A DNA stretch of 64,000 nucleotides from positions 89,517 to 153,516 of the forward strand of contig NZ_QUDO01000004.1 in assembly GCF_003477525.1 (NCBI RefSeq). The letters are read 5' to 3'. Below the pieces are notes generated by a model. That model had not been told where the DNA came from. It did no database searches and saw only the letters and a program-made list of their open reading frames with translations. Of this stretch, positions 28,140-36,931 are shown piece after piece. The position numbers and the translations under genes were made by a program. This stretch comes from Ruminococcus sp. AF41-9 (GTDB lineage: Bacteria; Bacillota; Clostridia; Lachnospirales; Lachnospiraceae). How positions within the stretch are numbered: the stretch's first letter is position 1; each line of letters begins with the position of its first letter.

Positions 28140-28868
28140 ATGTCAGGACATTCAAAATTTGCAAACATTAAGCATAAGAAAGAGAAAAACGATGCAAAGA
28201 AAGGTAAAATCTTTACTGTAATCGGACGTGAGCTGGTTATGGCTGTCAAAGCCGGCGGTCCGGACCCGAACAACAACAGCAAACTTCGTGATGTAATCGC
28301 AAAAGCAAAGGCAAACAACATGCCGAACGATACCATCGAACGTGGTATCAAAAAAGCAGCAGGTGCTGACTCCGCTGATAACTATGAGAAAGCTGTATAC
28401 GAAGGATATGGCCCGAACGGTGTTGCGATCATCGTTGAAACTCTGACAGACAACAAGAACCGTACCGCAGGTAATGTGCGTAATGCATTTACAAAAGGTA
28501 ACGGAAGCATTGGAACTCAGGGATGCGTATCCTACATGTTCGACCAGAAAGGCCAGATCATCATTGACAAAGAAGAGTGTGAGATGGATGCAGACGAACT
28601 GATGATGCTCGCTCTGGATGCAGGCGCAGAGGATTTCAACGAGGAAGAAGACAGCTATGAAGTACTGACAGCACCGGATGATTTCAGTGCCGTTCGCGAA
28701 GCAATTGAGAAAGCAGGCGCACCGATCGCTGAGGCACAGGTTGCCATGATCCCTCAGACATATGTAGACCTCACAGATGAGCAGGCTCTCAAAGATTTAC
28801 AGAGAACACTGGATCTTCTGGATGACGATGACGATGTTACCGATTACTGGACAAACTGGAATGAATGA
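28140..28868 (+). CDS. yebC: YebC/PmpR family DNA-binding regulatory protein
   Basis: A 242-aa YebC/TACO1-like protein. The invariant N terminus [22 protein letters not shown] fixes the start at 28140, 7 bases after aaaaggag, rather than the upstream ATG at 28107. Later motifs are [15 protein letters not shown] and [13 protein letters not shown]. The family is described both as a transcriptional regulator and as a factor easing ribosome stalling at proline stretches. A strong terminator follows. Confidence 0.94.
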   Translation: MSGHSKFANIKHKKEKNDAKKGKIFTVIGRELVMAVKAGGPDPNNNSKLRDVIAKAKANNMPNDTIERGIKKAAGADSADNYEKAVYEGYGPNGVAIIVETLTDNKNRTAGNVRNAFTKGNGSIGTQGCVSYMFDQKGQIIIDKEECEMDADELMMLALDAGAEDFNEEEDSYEVLTAPDDFSAVREAIEKAGAPIAEAQVAMIPQTYVDLTDEQALKDLQRTLDLLDDDDDVTDYWTNWNE

Positions 28869-28890
28869 TTAAATAACGTTGAGTGATATG

Positions 28891-28948
28891 AAAATGATCT
28901 TTTTGTATGTATGGCTGAGGCAGCGTCATATGAAAAAGATCATTTTTT
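28891..28948 (+). terminator. Intrinsic terminator after yebC
   Basis: AAAATGATCTTTTT (28891-28904) pairs with AAAAAGATCATTTT (28933-28946), followed by more T residues. Confidence 0.88.
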
Positions 28949-29045
28949 ATTGACAGAAACATGAAAATTTATAGTCTATATTGCACAAATCATACATCTG
29001 AAATCTGTAATAAACGCTGAAAAACTTTTTTCACCCAAAACGGCG

Positions 29046-29073
29046 TTGACATTGATTGTGAAAATGATATAAT
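29046..29073 (+). promoter_or_regulatory. Promoter of the ribose operon
   Basis: TTGACA (29046-29051), 16-base spacer, TATAAT (29068-29073). The predicted transcript start falls about ten bases before the palindromic operator at 29083, so a bound repressor would block initiation or early elongation. Confidence 0.88.
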
Positions 29074-29082
29074 GAAACCATC

Positions 29083-29098
29083 TTGAAACGGGTTTCAA
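29083..29098 (+). promoter_or_regulatory. LacI-type operator at the ribose promoter
   Basis: TTGAAACGGGTTTCAA: two 7-base inverted half-sites (TTGAAAC/GTTTCAA) around a GG centre, typical of LacI/GalR repressors. It does not fit the Bacillus CcpA cre consensus well because the central CG is shifted by one position. It is probably the autoregulatory site of the adjacent LacI-type regulator. Confidence 0.8.
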
Positions 29099-29133
29099 AA
29101 GTGAAAACATACAACAACAGGAGGCGACGAGGA

Positions 29134-30116
29134 ATGACAAGTATTCGAGATGTAGCAAAACTGGCAGGAGTTTCTCCTTCTACCGTATCCAGAGTAATGA
29201 ATGGAACTGCAAAAGTAGATGAAGAAAAAATGCAAAGGGTTTTAAATGCTATCTCTGAAACGGGTTTCAAACCAAATGAAGTTGCCCGTTCCCTGTTTAA
29301 GAAATCATCAAGGATCATCGGTGTGATTGCTCCGGATATCGAGAATCCATCTTCACAGAAATGGCGAAATCAATCGAAGGCGAAGCATATGCCCGGGGAT
29401 ACCGGATGACATTATGTTATTCTGAGAACAAACCTGAGAAAGAGAAAGAGAGCATTCGAATGCTTTCCAGAATGAATGCAGACGGAATTATCCTTATGAC
29501 CAATAACGAGGAAATCGATGCGGAAGTTAAGGACTGCGGGATTCCGGTGGTGGTTGTGGACAGACGTATTCACGCAGAAGGAGAACTGGCTTTCGTAGAA
29601 GCCGATCATTATGAAGGCGGAAAACTGGCAGCCAGGCATCTGATCCAGTGTGGGTGCAGAAATATTGTAAATATCTCCGGACCACAGAAGTATTCCAGTG
29701 CCAGAAACAGATATCGGGGATATGTAGATACCTGTAAACAGTATGGACGGGAAGTTCAGAATCTGGAATGTGAGTACAGCTTCGAACAGGGACAGCAGGT
29801 GGCGGAAGAGATTCTGCAGAAATATCCGGCAGTTGACGGAATCATTTCCTGTAATGATATGGTAGCAATCTCTGTGTTCAAAGTTTTAAGACGCCATGGA
29901 TACCAGATTCCAGAGGATGTGCAGATTATAGGCTTTGATAATGTGGCATTATCACATCTGATGACACCGGAGCTTACGACAATCCGACAGCCGATTGCAG
30001 ATATGGGAAAGACAGCAGTACAATGCATCATTAATTATGCAACCGGAGCTGAGGTAACGAGGGTAAATAAATTTCCGGTAACTCTGATAAAAAGAGAGAC
30101 AACAGTTATAAAATGA
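29134..30116 (+). CDS. rbsR: LacI-family repressor of the ribose operon (one-base frameshift)
   Basis: LacI/GalR-family regulator, about 327 aa when joined. The N-terminal helix-turn-helix reads TSIRDVAKLAGVSPSTVSRVMN; the C-terminal periplasmic-binding-like domain binds the sugar effector. The frame breaks near 29350: IENPSSQ in frame one should read IENPFFTEMAKSIEGEAYARGY, restored by one extra T. The start at 29134 follows aggagg and begins the HTH directly; an ATG at 29083 would lie within the operator. It is followed by rbsK, rbsD, rbsA, rbsC and rbsB in the same direction, so it is most likely RbsR, releasing DNA when ribose is present. Confidence 0.85.
29255..29270 (+). promoter_or_regulatory. 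Second operator-like palindrome inside the regulator gene
   Basis: CTGAAACGGGTTTCAA matches the promoter operator in 15 of 16 bases, 172 bases downstream, within codons for the conserved ETGFK segment. It could be an auxiliary operator for looping; alternatively the protein motif simply encodes it. Confidence 0.45.
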
Positions 30117-30187
30117 AAAACAAACAGATCAAGCCAGATAAATGATGGAAGGATCAGTTAAATAATAAATACAAGGAGGAAGAGAAA

Positions 30188-31075
30188 ATGAAAATCTCAG
30201 TAGTAGGAAGCATCAATATGGATCAGACAGTAACTGCAGAGAGAATCCCGCTGAAAGGTGAGACACTTCAGGGTGATACCTTAAGTTACATCCCTGGCGG
30301 AAAAGGCGCAAATCAGGCAGTTGCAATGGCGAGACTTGGTGCAGATGTAGAGATGTTCGGATGCGTAGGCGATGACAGCAACGGACAGGCACTGATCGAT
30401 AACCTTGCAAAGAACGGGGTTAAGACAGGAAATATCAGAAAGATCGCAGGTGTGCCGACAGGAGTGGCGATCATTACAGTAGGTGAGAATGATAACACGA
30501 TTATCGTAGTTGCAGGTGCCAACGGTAAAGTTGACTGTGAATATATCGACAGTATCAAAGACGAACTGCTGAAATCTGACTATGTGGTAATGCAGCATGA
30601 GATTCCGGCAAAAACTGTGGAATATGTAGTAAACATCTGCCATGAAAATGGAATCAAAGTTGTATTAAATCCTGCTCCTGCAAGAGAAGTAAAGAAAGAA
30701 GTTCTGGACAAGATCACATGGTTGACACCAAATGAACATGAAGCGAAGATCTTATTCGGTGCAGATACCAACACAGAAGAATTACTGAAAACATATCCTG
30801 AGAAACTTGTGATTACACTTGGAACTGACGGTGTGGCAGCAGCAAAGAAAGACGGAACCATTGTTCATGTACCGGTCCGCCCTGCAAAAGTTGCAGATAC
30901 AACAGGAGCAGGTGATACCTTAAACGGTGCATTCTGTACCATGCTTGCAGAGGATGCTGATCTGGAGAGCGCACTTCGTTTTGCAAACACAGCAGCAAGC
31001 CTTTCCACAGAGAAGTTTGGAGCACAGACAGGAATGCCGACACGGGAAGAAGTTGAAAAGGAGTTAAAGAAATAA
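30188..31075 (+). CDS. rbsK: Ribokinase
   Basis: A 295-aa PfkB-family kinase phosphorylating D-ribose to ribose 5-phosphate with ATP. The N-terminal signature GGKGANQAVAMARLGADV and the C-terminal active-site signature DTTGAGDTLNGAF with the catalytic Asp are both intact; NMDQTV near the N terminus fits sugar binding. Ribosome binding site aaggagga is strong. Its stop is one base before rbsD, so the two are probably coupled. Confidence 0.96.
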   Translation: MKISVVGSINMDQTVTAERIPLKGETLQGDTLSYIPGGKGANQAVAMARLGADVEMFGCVGDDSNGQALIDNLAKNGVKTGNIRKIAGVPTGVAIITVGENDNTIIVVAGANGKVDCEYIDSIKDELLKSDYVVMQHEIPAKTVEYVVNICHENGIKVVLNPAPAREVKKEVLDKITWLTPNEHEAKILFGADTNTEELLKTYPEKLVITLGTDGVAAAKKDGTIVHVPVRPAKVADTTGAGDTLNGAFCTMLAEDADLESALRFANTAASLSTEKFGAQTGMPTREEVEKELKK

Positions 31076-31076
31076 G

Positions 31077-31499
31077 ATGAAACGATTGGGAATTTTAAAC
31101 AGTGATATCGCAAGAGTACTGGCCTATATGGGACACACCGATACTCTTGCCATCGGTGACTGCGGTCTGCCGGTACCGGATACAACAGAGAGGATCGATC
31201 TTGCACTTGAATTTGGCAAACCTTCTTTTATGGACGTTTTGAAACCGGTTTCAAAAGATATGAAGATTGAGAAAATCGTACTTGCCGAGGAAATCCGCGA
31301 ACAGAACCCAAAGATGCTTGCACAGATCGAGCAGTTATTCAAAGAAATTGAGCAGGAAACAGGAGAGAAAGCAGAAGTTGAATTTGTCTCTCATACAGAA
31401 TTAAAAAAGAGGACCGGGAGCTGCAAAGCGGTGATCCGCAGTGGAGAAACCACTCCTTATGCAAATATTATCCTGCAGTCAGGCTGTATTTTCGGGTAG
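31077..31499 (+). CDS. rbsD: D-ribose pyranase
   Basis: A 140-aa RbsD converting beta-D-ribopyranose to the furanose form used by ribokinase. The family residues are clear: LNSDIARVLAYMGHTDTL with the catalytic His, DCGLPVP, and the C-terminal IRSGETTPYANIIL. It starts directly after rbsK. Codons for VLKPVSK contain a perfect 20-base LacI-type palindrome (31237-31256), which is unusual for a coding region. Confidence 0.95.
   Translation: MKRLGILNSDIARVLAYMGHTDTLAIGDCGLPVPDTTERIDLALEFGKPSFMDVLKPVSKDMKIEKIVLAEEIREQNPKMLAQIEQLFKEIEQETGEKAEVEFVSHTELKKRTGSCKAVIRSGETTPYANIILQSGCIFG
31237..31256 (+). promoter_or_regulatory. Perfect LacI-type palindrome inside rbsD
   Basis: TTTTGAAACCGGTTTCAAAA is a perfect 20-base inverted repeat with the same TTGAAAC/GTTTCAA half-sites as the promoter operator. 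It lies about 2.15 kb downstream of that operator, inside the rbsD coding sequence. Confidence 0.65.
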
Positions 31500-31548
31500 A
31501 AAAACAGGCAGTATCTGAACTGCCAGTAAATAAAAGGGGGCAAAAATA

Positions 31549-33033
31549 ATGCGAATTGAGATGCGCGGGATCGACAAATCATTCGGTTCCAACCAGGTAC
31601 TGAAGCAGGCAGGATTCACACTGGAAAGCGGCGAAGTTCATGCGCTGATGGGTGAAAACGGAGCAGGAAAATCTACTTTAATGAAGATTCTTACAGGCGT
31701 TTATACCAAGGATGCAGGAACTGTGCTTGTTGACGGAAAAGAAGTAAACTACAAAAATCCGCAGGAGGCTGAAAAAGCGGGAATCGTCTTTATCTATCAG
31801 GAGCTAAACGTTATGTTTGACCTGACAGTAGAAGAGAACCTGTTTATGGGAAAAGAGATTCATGGAAAATTAGGAATCTGTGACAGAAAAGCAATGCAGA
31901 AAAAAGCCCGGGAAGCACTGAATACACTGGGAGTAGATATTTCTCCTAAGACAGTTATGTCTGAGCTTTCCGTAGGTCAGCAGCAGATGGTTGAAATCTG
32001 TAAAGCACTGATGGCAGATGCAAAGGTCATTATCATGGATGAGCCGACGGCTGCACTGACACAAAGCGAGACGGTTGCGCTGTTTAAGGTCATTGAATCT
32101 CTGAGAAAGAAAGGCGTGTCCATGGTTTATATCTCACACCGTATGGAAGAAATTTTTGAACTGTGTGACAGAATTACAGTTTTGCGTGATGGTTCTTACA
32201 TTGGGGTGAAGAACATTCCGGAAACAAACATGAATGAAATCGTCAAGATGATGATCGGACGTGAGATTGGAGAACGTTATCCGTCCAGAGATGTAAAAAT
32301 CGGCAAAGAAGTTCTGAAAGTAAAAGGACTGACCAGAAAAGGAACATTCCATGATGTATCTTTCTCCGTACGTGCAGGCGAAGTACTTGGAGTTTCCGGT
32401 CTGATGGGGGCCGGAAGAACAGAAATCATGCAGGCAATCTTTGGAAATCTTTCTTATGAAAGCGGAAGCATTGAGATTGACGGCAAAGAAGTGAAGATCT
32501 CCAATCCGAGACAGGCAATGGAACAGGGAATCGGATTTATCACAGAGGACAGAAAGACAGAAGGTCTGATGCTTGACAAGAGTATCCGGGAGAACATTTC
32601 TCTTTGTAATCTGGGACGCATTTCCAAGTCTTCTGTAATTTCTAAGGAAGCAGAGAAGAATATGGTGGCAGAGGCAATTAAAGATCTGCATATCAAATGT
32701 TTTGGACCATATCATGAATGCAACAACTTAAGTGGTGGGAATCAGCAGAAAGTTGTTCTTGCAAAATGGATCCTTACTAATCCGAAGATCCTGATCCTGG
32801 ATGAGCCTACCAGAGGTGTAGATATCGGAGCGAAAAAAGAGATTTACAGTATTATCAATAAACTGGCAGCACAGGGCGTTGCGATCATCATGGTATCCTC
32901 AGAACTGCCGGAGGTACTTGGAATGAGTGACAACATCATGGTTGTCCGTGAGGGTGAAGTAAGAGGAATCATTTCCTATGAGGAAGCAAATCAGGAAAGA
33001 GTAATGACATTGGCTACGGGAGGTACAATTTAA
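31549..33033 (+). CDS. rbsA: Ribose ABC transporter ATPase
   Basis: A 494-aa tandem-domain sugar ABC ATPase. Domain one has Walker [12 protein letters not shown], signature [11 protein letters not shown] and [11 protein letters not shown]; domain two has the degenerate Walker [10 protein letters not shown] typical of RbsA/MglA, signature [14 protein letters not shown] and [11 protein letters not shown]. It energises the RbsC channel. Its stop shares bases with the rbsC start (TAATGG). A strong aaaagggggc-type ribosome binding site precedes it. Confidence 0.96.
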   Translation: MRIEMRGIDKSFGSNQVLKQAGFTLESGEVHALMGENGAGKSTLMKILTGVYTKDAGTVLVDGKEVNYKNPQEAEKAGIVFIYQELNVMFDLTVEENLFMGKEIHGKLGICDRKAMQKKAREALNTLGVDISPKTVMSELSVGQQQMVEICKALMADAKVIIMDEPTAALTQSETVALFKVIESLRKKGVSMVYISHRMEEIFELCDRITVLRDGSYIGVKNIPETNMNEIVKMMIGREIGERYPSRDVKIGKEVLKVKGLTRKGTFHDVSFSVRAGEVLGVSGLMGAGRTEIMQAIFGNLSYESGSIEIDGKEVKISNPRQAMEQGIGFITEDRKTEGLMLDKSIRENISLCNLGRISKSSVISKEAEKNMVAEAIKDLHIKCFGPYHECNNLSGGNQQKVVLAKWILTNPKILILDEPTRGVDIGAKKEIYSIINKLAAQGVAIIMVSSELPEVLGMSDNIMVVREGEVRGIISYEEANQERVMTLATGGTI

Positions 33034-33974
33034 TGGAAACTAAGAAAAAAAGCGTATCTGAATATGTTCAGGAATATGGCGCACTTATCGCATTGATCGT
33101 TCTTGTTGTGGGAATCGGTATTGCAAGTCCGGAATTCCGCACATGGAGTAACTTTTTGTCACTGTTAAGACAGTCTTCTATTAATGGATTTATTGCATTT
33201 GGTATGACATGCGTAATCCTGACAGATGCGATCGACCTGTCTGTTGGTTCTATTCTGGGCCTGTCTACAGCACTCTGCGCCGGAATGATTGCAAGCGGAT
33301 TTCCGGTTGTACCGGCACTGATCCTTGCACTGGTAATCGGTACAGGACTTGGCCTTATCAGCGGTATCCTTGTTACAAAAGGCCGTCTGCAGGCATTTAT
33401 CGCAACTCTTGTTACAATGACTGTTTACCGTGGATTAACCATGATCTTCATGGATGGAAAACCGATTTCCAACCTTGGCGACAGCTTTGCACTGAAACTG
33501 GTAGGAAAAGGAAATATCTTCCGCATTCCGATCCCTGTCATCCTTTTTGTGCTTGCATTCCTTGCATTCTATTTCATGCTGAACAAAACAACATTCGGAA
33601 GACGTATCTATGCAACCGGAAGTAACAGTAAATGTGCACGTCTTGCAGGTGTTGATATTGACAAGACAAAAATCATTGTTTATGGAATTTCCGGTTTCAT
33701 GTCTGCTCTTTCCGGTCTGATCCTTCTTTCCAGACTGAATTCCGCTCAGCCTACTCTGGGCAGCGGATATGAAATGGATGCCATCGCAGCAACTGCACTT
33801 GGCGGAACAAGTATGAGCGGTGGACGCGGTAAGATTCAGGGAACTCTGATCGGTGTTCTGATCATTGCTGTTCTGAATAATGGTATGAATATCCTTGGCA
33901 TTTCTTCTTACTATCAGGATGTAGTAAAAGGTATTGTTATTCTGATTGCTGTACTTTCTGACAGAAACCGTTAA
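33033..33974 (+). CDS. rbsC: Ribose ABC transporter permease
   Basis: A 313-aa permease with eight to ten membrane helices. BPD_transp_2 family motifs DLSVGSILGLSTALC and ATALGGTSMSGGRGKIQGTLIG (split here over two helices) are typical of RbsC. It overlaps rbsA by one base, implying coupled translation. It forms the transmembrane path for ribose delivered by RbsB. Confidence 0.95.
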   Translation: METKKKSVSEYVQEYGALIALIVLVVGIGIASPEFRTWSNFLSLLRQSSINGFIAFGMTCVILTDAIDLSVGSILGLSTALCAGMIASGFPVVPALILALVIGTGLGLISGILVTKGRLQAFIATLVTMTVYRGLTMIFMDGKPISNLGDSFALKLVGKGNIFRIPIPVILFVLAFLAFYFMLNKTTFGRRIYATGSNSKCARLAGVDIDKTKIIVYGISGFMSALSGLILLSRLNSAQPTLGSGYEMDAIAATALGGTSMSGGRGKIQGTLIGVLIIAVLNNGMNILGISSYYQDVVKGIVILIAVLSDRNR

Positions 33975-34075
33975 TCAGAATAGAAAGAAATTACATATTC
34001 AGGCAGCTGAGGGATAAGAGCGGCAGTCTGAGAAATTGAATATAAGAGATTTAAATATACAGGAGGGATTTCGAA

Positions 34076-35020
34076 ATGAAAATAAAGAAGATCGTAGCTC
34101 TGACAGCCGCGTGTGCAATGTTATCTTCCGCAGCAGGATGCCAGATCATCACTATTGACGGTGAAGGAACTGCTGAAGTCGGTGAAAACGGAGTAGTAGG
34201 AAACGGAGCGATCGGATTGTCTGTATCTACATTAAATAACCCGTTTTTCGTAAGTCTTGCAGAGGGTGCACAGGCAGAAGCGGAAGAAAAAGGTGCAAAA
34301 CTGATCACTGTTGATGCAGGTGATGATGCTGCCAAACAGACCAACGACGTAGAAGACCTGGTATCAAGAAATGTATCTGTCCTGATCGTAAACCCGGTAG
34401 ACTCTGACGCAGTTGCTCCGGCAGTAAAGGATGCAATTTCAAAAGGAATCAAGGTTATCTCCGTAGACCGTGTTGTAAATGGCGTTGACGTAGACTGCCA
34501 GATCGCATCTGATAACGTAGCAGGTGCAAAAATGGCAACAGAGTATCTGGTAGAAACCATCGGTGAGGGTGCACCTGTAGCTGAACTTCAGGGAACAACC
34601 GGAGCTTCCGCAACCATCGACAGAGGTGCAGGATTCCATGAGGTAGCTGATGAAAAACTGGATGTAACAGGAAGCCAGACCGCAGACTTCAACCGTGCAA
34701 CAGGCATGACTGTTATGGAGAACCTGCTTCAGGCAGACGGTTCTATCAAGGGCGTATTTGCACACAATGATGAGATGGCACTTGGCGCATTGGAGGCCAT
34801 TGCAGCAACCGGAAAAGATATCAAGGTTGTCGGATTTGATGCCACAGACGATGCAGTTGCAGCCGTAAAAGCCGGTAAAATGCTTGCGACAGTAGCGCAG
34901 CAGCCAGATCAGATGGGTAAAACAGCAGTAGATACAGCGATCACTCTGGCAGACGGAGATACAGTTGAGAAGTCCATTCCGGTAGAAGTAAAACTGGTCA
35001 CCAAAGACAGCGCAGAGTAA
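34076..35020 (+). CDS. rbsB: Ribose-binding lipoprotein
   Basis: A 314-aa extracellular sugar-binding protein (Peripla_BP_4 type). The signal peptide ends in a proper lipobox, SSAAGC, with the Cys near residue 22, unlike the PotD-like protein of this window. The mature domain shows GLSVSTLNNPFFVSLAEGA, DAGDDAAKQ, NPVDSDAV and FAHNDEMALGALEA, all typical of ribose-binding proteins. It is last in the operon, with an aggaggg site. Confidence 0.95.
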   Translation: MKIKKIVALTAACAMLSSAAGCQIITIDGEGTAEVGENGVVGNGAIGLSVSTLNNPFFVSLAEGAQAEAEEKGAKLITVDAGDDAAKQTNDVEDLVSRNVSVLIVNPVDSDAVAPAVKDAISKGIKVISVDRVVNGVDVDCQIASDNVAGAKMATEYLVETIGEGAPVAELQGTTGASATIDRGAGFHEVADEKLDVTGSQTADFNRATGMTVMENLLQADGSIKGVFAHNDEMALGALEAIAATGKDIKVVGFDATDDAVAAVKAGKMLATVAQQPDQMGKTAVDTAITLADGDTVEKSIPVEVKLVTKDSAE

Positions 35021-35112
35021 AAAACAGAATCATCGCAACTTGTCTGATGATCTGAGTGATCATAGCTTTAAAGCGTGTTGGAAGAAGAATAATTTTATAA
35101 AAAATGATACAT

Positions 35113-35144
35113 AATACCTCCAGAAGCAAAATCCTGGAGGTATT
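35113..35144 (+). promoter_or_regulatory. Terminator-like hairpin enclosing the tepA ribosome binding site
   Basis: AATACCTCCAG (35113-35123) pairs perfectly over 11 bases with CTGGAGGTATT (35134-35144), loop of 10, followed by T residues. The right arm contains ggagg, the ribosome binding site of tepA, 7 bases before its ATG. The same element could end the rbs operon and mask tepA translation. Confidence 0.75.
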
Positions 35145-35147
35145 TTT

Positions 35148-35846
35148 ATGAGTGATAATACAGAAAAAGAACAGAAATTAAAACAGGAAGACACACAGAA
35201 TGAACAGATCAGAGAAATGGGGCAGGTGGTGCTGGACAGCAATTCCAGAAAGCATAAAGTGGAACTTCTGACGATCATCGGGGAAGTCGAAGGACATGAG
35301 TCTGCGCCGTCCCATTCCAAAACAACGAAATACGAACATGTGCTGCCGAAACTTGCAATTATTGAGGATGATGAAGAGATTGAAGGTTTGCTGATCCTGC
35401 TGAATACAGTAGGGGGAGATGTGGAAGCTGGGCTTGCTATTGCAGAAATGATCGCATCATTAAGCATCCCAACAGTTTCACTGGTTCTGGGCGGCGGACA
35501 TTCTATAGGAGTTCCGATGGCAGTGTCAGCAGACTATTCCTTTGTAGTACCAAGTGCCACTATGGTGATCCACCCGGTACGTTCCAGCGGAATGTTTATC
35601 GGAGTTGCCCAGACCTACCGGAATATGGAAAAGATTCAGGATCGCATCACCACATTTATTTCAGAACATTCCAAAGCATCCCAGCAGAGACTGGAGGAAC
35701 TGATGCTGGATACCACGCAGCTTGTAAAAGATGTGGGAACGATGCTGGAAGGAAAAGATGCAGTGAAGGAAGGGCTGATCGATGAAGTTGGCGGGATTAA
35801 GGAAGCTTTGGCAAAACTATATGAATTAATAGAAAAACACCAATAA
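35148..35846 (+). CDS. tepA: ClpP-fold serine protease, TepA/YmfB family
   Basis: A 232-aa ClpP/crotonase-fold protein of the translocation-enhancing protein (TepA) family. The core reads LLILLNTVGGDVEAGLAIAEM, GGGHSIGVPMAVSAD with a candidate nucleophile Ser, and TMVIHPVRSSGMF with the His. In Bacillus tepA lies just upstream of spoIIIE; here ftsK/spoIIIE is 3.7 kb downstream with nfnAB and the UppP-like gene between, so synteny is partly kept. The charged N terminus (about 40 residues) is low-complexity. Substrate unknown. Confidence 0.85.
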   Translation: MSDNTEKEQKLKQEDTQNEQIREMGQVVLDSNSRKHKVELLTIIGEVEGHESAPSHSKTTKYEHVLPKLAIIEDDEEIEGLLILLNTVGGDVEAGLAIAEMIASLSIPTVSLVLGGGHSIGVPMAVSADYSFVVPSATMVIHPVRSSGMFIGVAQTYRNMEKIQDRITTFISEHSKASQQRLEELMLDTTQLVKDVGTMLEGKDAVKEGLIDEVGGIKEALAKLYELIEKHQ

Positions 35847-35981
35847 AACATAATATTATAAATCAGACTAATATAGTCTGAAAATATTGCTTAATAAAAA
35901 GACGGACATCAGTTGTCAGAATAATATACAGAATTTCTTTCAAAAAGTTAAAATTTTCTGTTCCATCTTGCAAATCAACCC

Positions 35982-36010
35982 TTGCCATATGTCAGATTTT
36001 GGCGTATTAT
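35982..36010 (+). promoter_or_regulatory. Promoter of nfnAB
   Basis: TTGCCA (35982-35987), 17-base spacer, TATTAT (36005-36010), about 33 bases before the nfnA start. Upstream, TCAGACTA/TAGTCTGA near 35866-35884 forms a small hairpin without a T run. Confidence 0.65.
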
Positions 36011-36043
36011 TATTAGAGGTTATTATTTGCGAGGAGGAAAACC

Positions 36044-36931
36044 ATGTATAAGATTTTAAAAGCTGAGACACTGGCAGCTAAGATCCATCTTATGGTTGTA
36101 CACGCACCGCGTGTTGCAAGCCATTGTCAGCCAGGACAATTTATCATTGTAAAGATGGACGAGAAAGGCGAGAGAATCCCGCTTACTATCTGTGATTATG
36201 ATCGTGAAGAGGGAACAATTACAATTGTATTCCAGGAAATCGGTGCATCTACGATCAAGATGTCCGAATTAAAAGCCGGAGATTCTTTCCGCGACTTCGT
36301 TGGACCTCTTGGATGTCCATCTGAGTTCGTTCACGAAGATATTGAAGAATTAAAGAAAAAGAAAATGGTATTTGTTGCCGGCGGTGTTGGCACAGCACCT
36401 GTTTATCCACAGGTTAAATGGCTGCACGAACACGGTATCACAGCAGATGTTATCCTTGGCTCCAAGACAAAGGATATGGTTATCCTTGAGAAGGAACTTG
36501 GCGAAGTTTCCAATCTGTATGTTACAACAGATGATGGTTCCTATGGACGTTCCGGTATGGTTACCAAGACTCTTGAGGATTTGGTAACAAATGAAGGCAA
36601 ACATTATGATGTCTGTGTGGCAATCGGACCGATGATCATGATGAAATTCGTCTGTCTTCTGACCAAGAAACTTGGCATTCATACAATTGTCAGCATGAAC
36701 CCGATCATGGTTGACGGAACCGGTATGTGCGGAGCATGCCGTCTTCAGGTTGGCGATGAGATTAAATTTGCCTGCGTAGACGGACCGGAATTCGACGGAC
36801 ATCTCGTTGATTTCGATCAGGCTATGAAGAGAAGCCAGATGTACAAGACCGAAGAAGGCCGTGCATTACTGAAGCTTCAGGAAGGCGATACCCACCACGG
36901 TGGATGCGGACAGTGCGGAGGTGACAAGTAA
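36044..36931 (+). CDS. nfnA: NADH-dependent ferredoxin:NADP+ oxidoreductase, small subunit (NfnA)
   Basis: A 295-aa flavoprotein with an N-terminal FAD-binding domain, an NAD-binding domain (FVAGGVGTAPVYPQV) and a C-terminal [2Fe-2S] site (DGTGMCGACRLQV and later KFACVDGPEFDGH). It matches the small subunit of the electron-bifurcating transhydrogenase NfnAB, which couples NADH and reduced ferredoxin to NADP+ reduction. The C terminus is His/Gly/Cys-rich (HHGGCGQCGG). Similar proteins are often labelled ferredoxin-NADP reductase or sulfide dehydrogenase subunit; the adjacent large subunit favours Nfn. Confidence 0.9.
   Translation: MYKILKAETLAAKIHLMVVHAPRVASHCQPGQFIIVKMDEKGERIPLTICDYDREEGTITIVFQEIGASTIKMSELKAGDSFRDFVGPLGCPSEFVHEDIEELKKKKMVFVAGGVGTAPVYPQVKWLHEHGITADVILGSKTKDMVILEKELGEVSNLYVTTDDGSYGRSGMVTKTLEDLVTNEGKHYDVCVAIGPMIMMKFVCLLTKKLGIHTIVSMNPIMVDGTGMCGACRLQVGDEIKFACVDGPEFDGHLVDFDQAMKRSQMYKTEEGRALLKLQEGDTHHGGCGQCGGDK

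Noticed and set aside
29083..29098. CcpA cre site at the ribose promoter
   Set aside because: The palindrome has half-sites TTGAAAC/GTTTCAA with a GG centre; the central CG required by cre is out of register. The adjacent LacI-type regulator explains it better.
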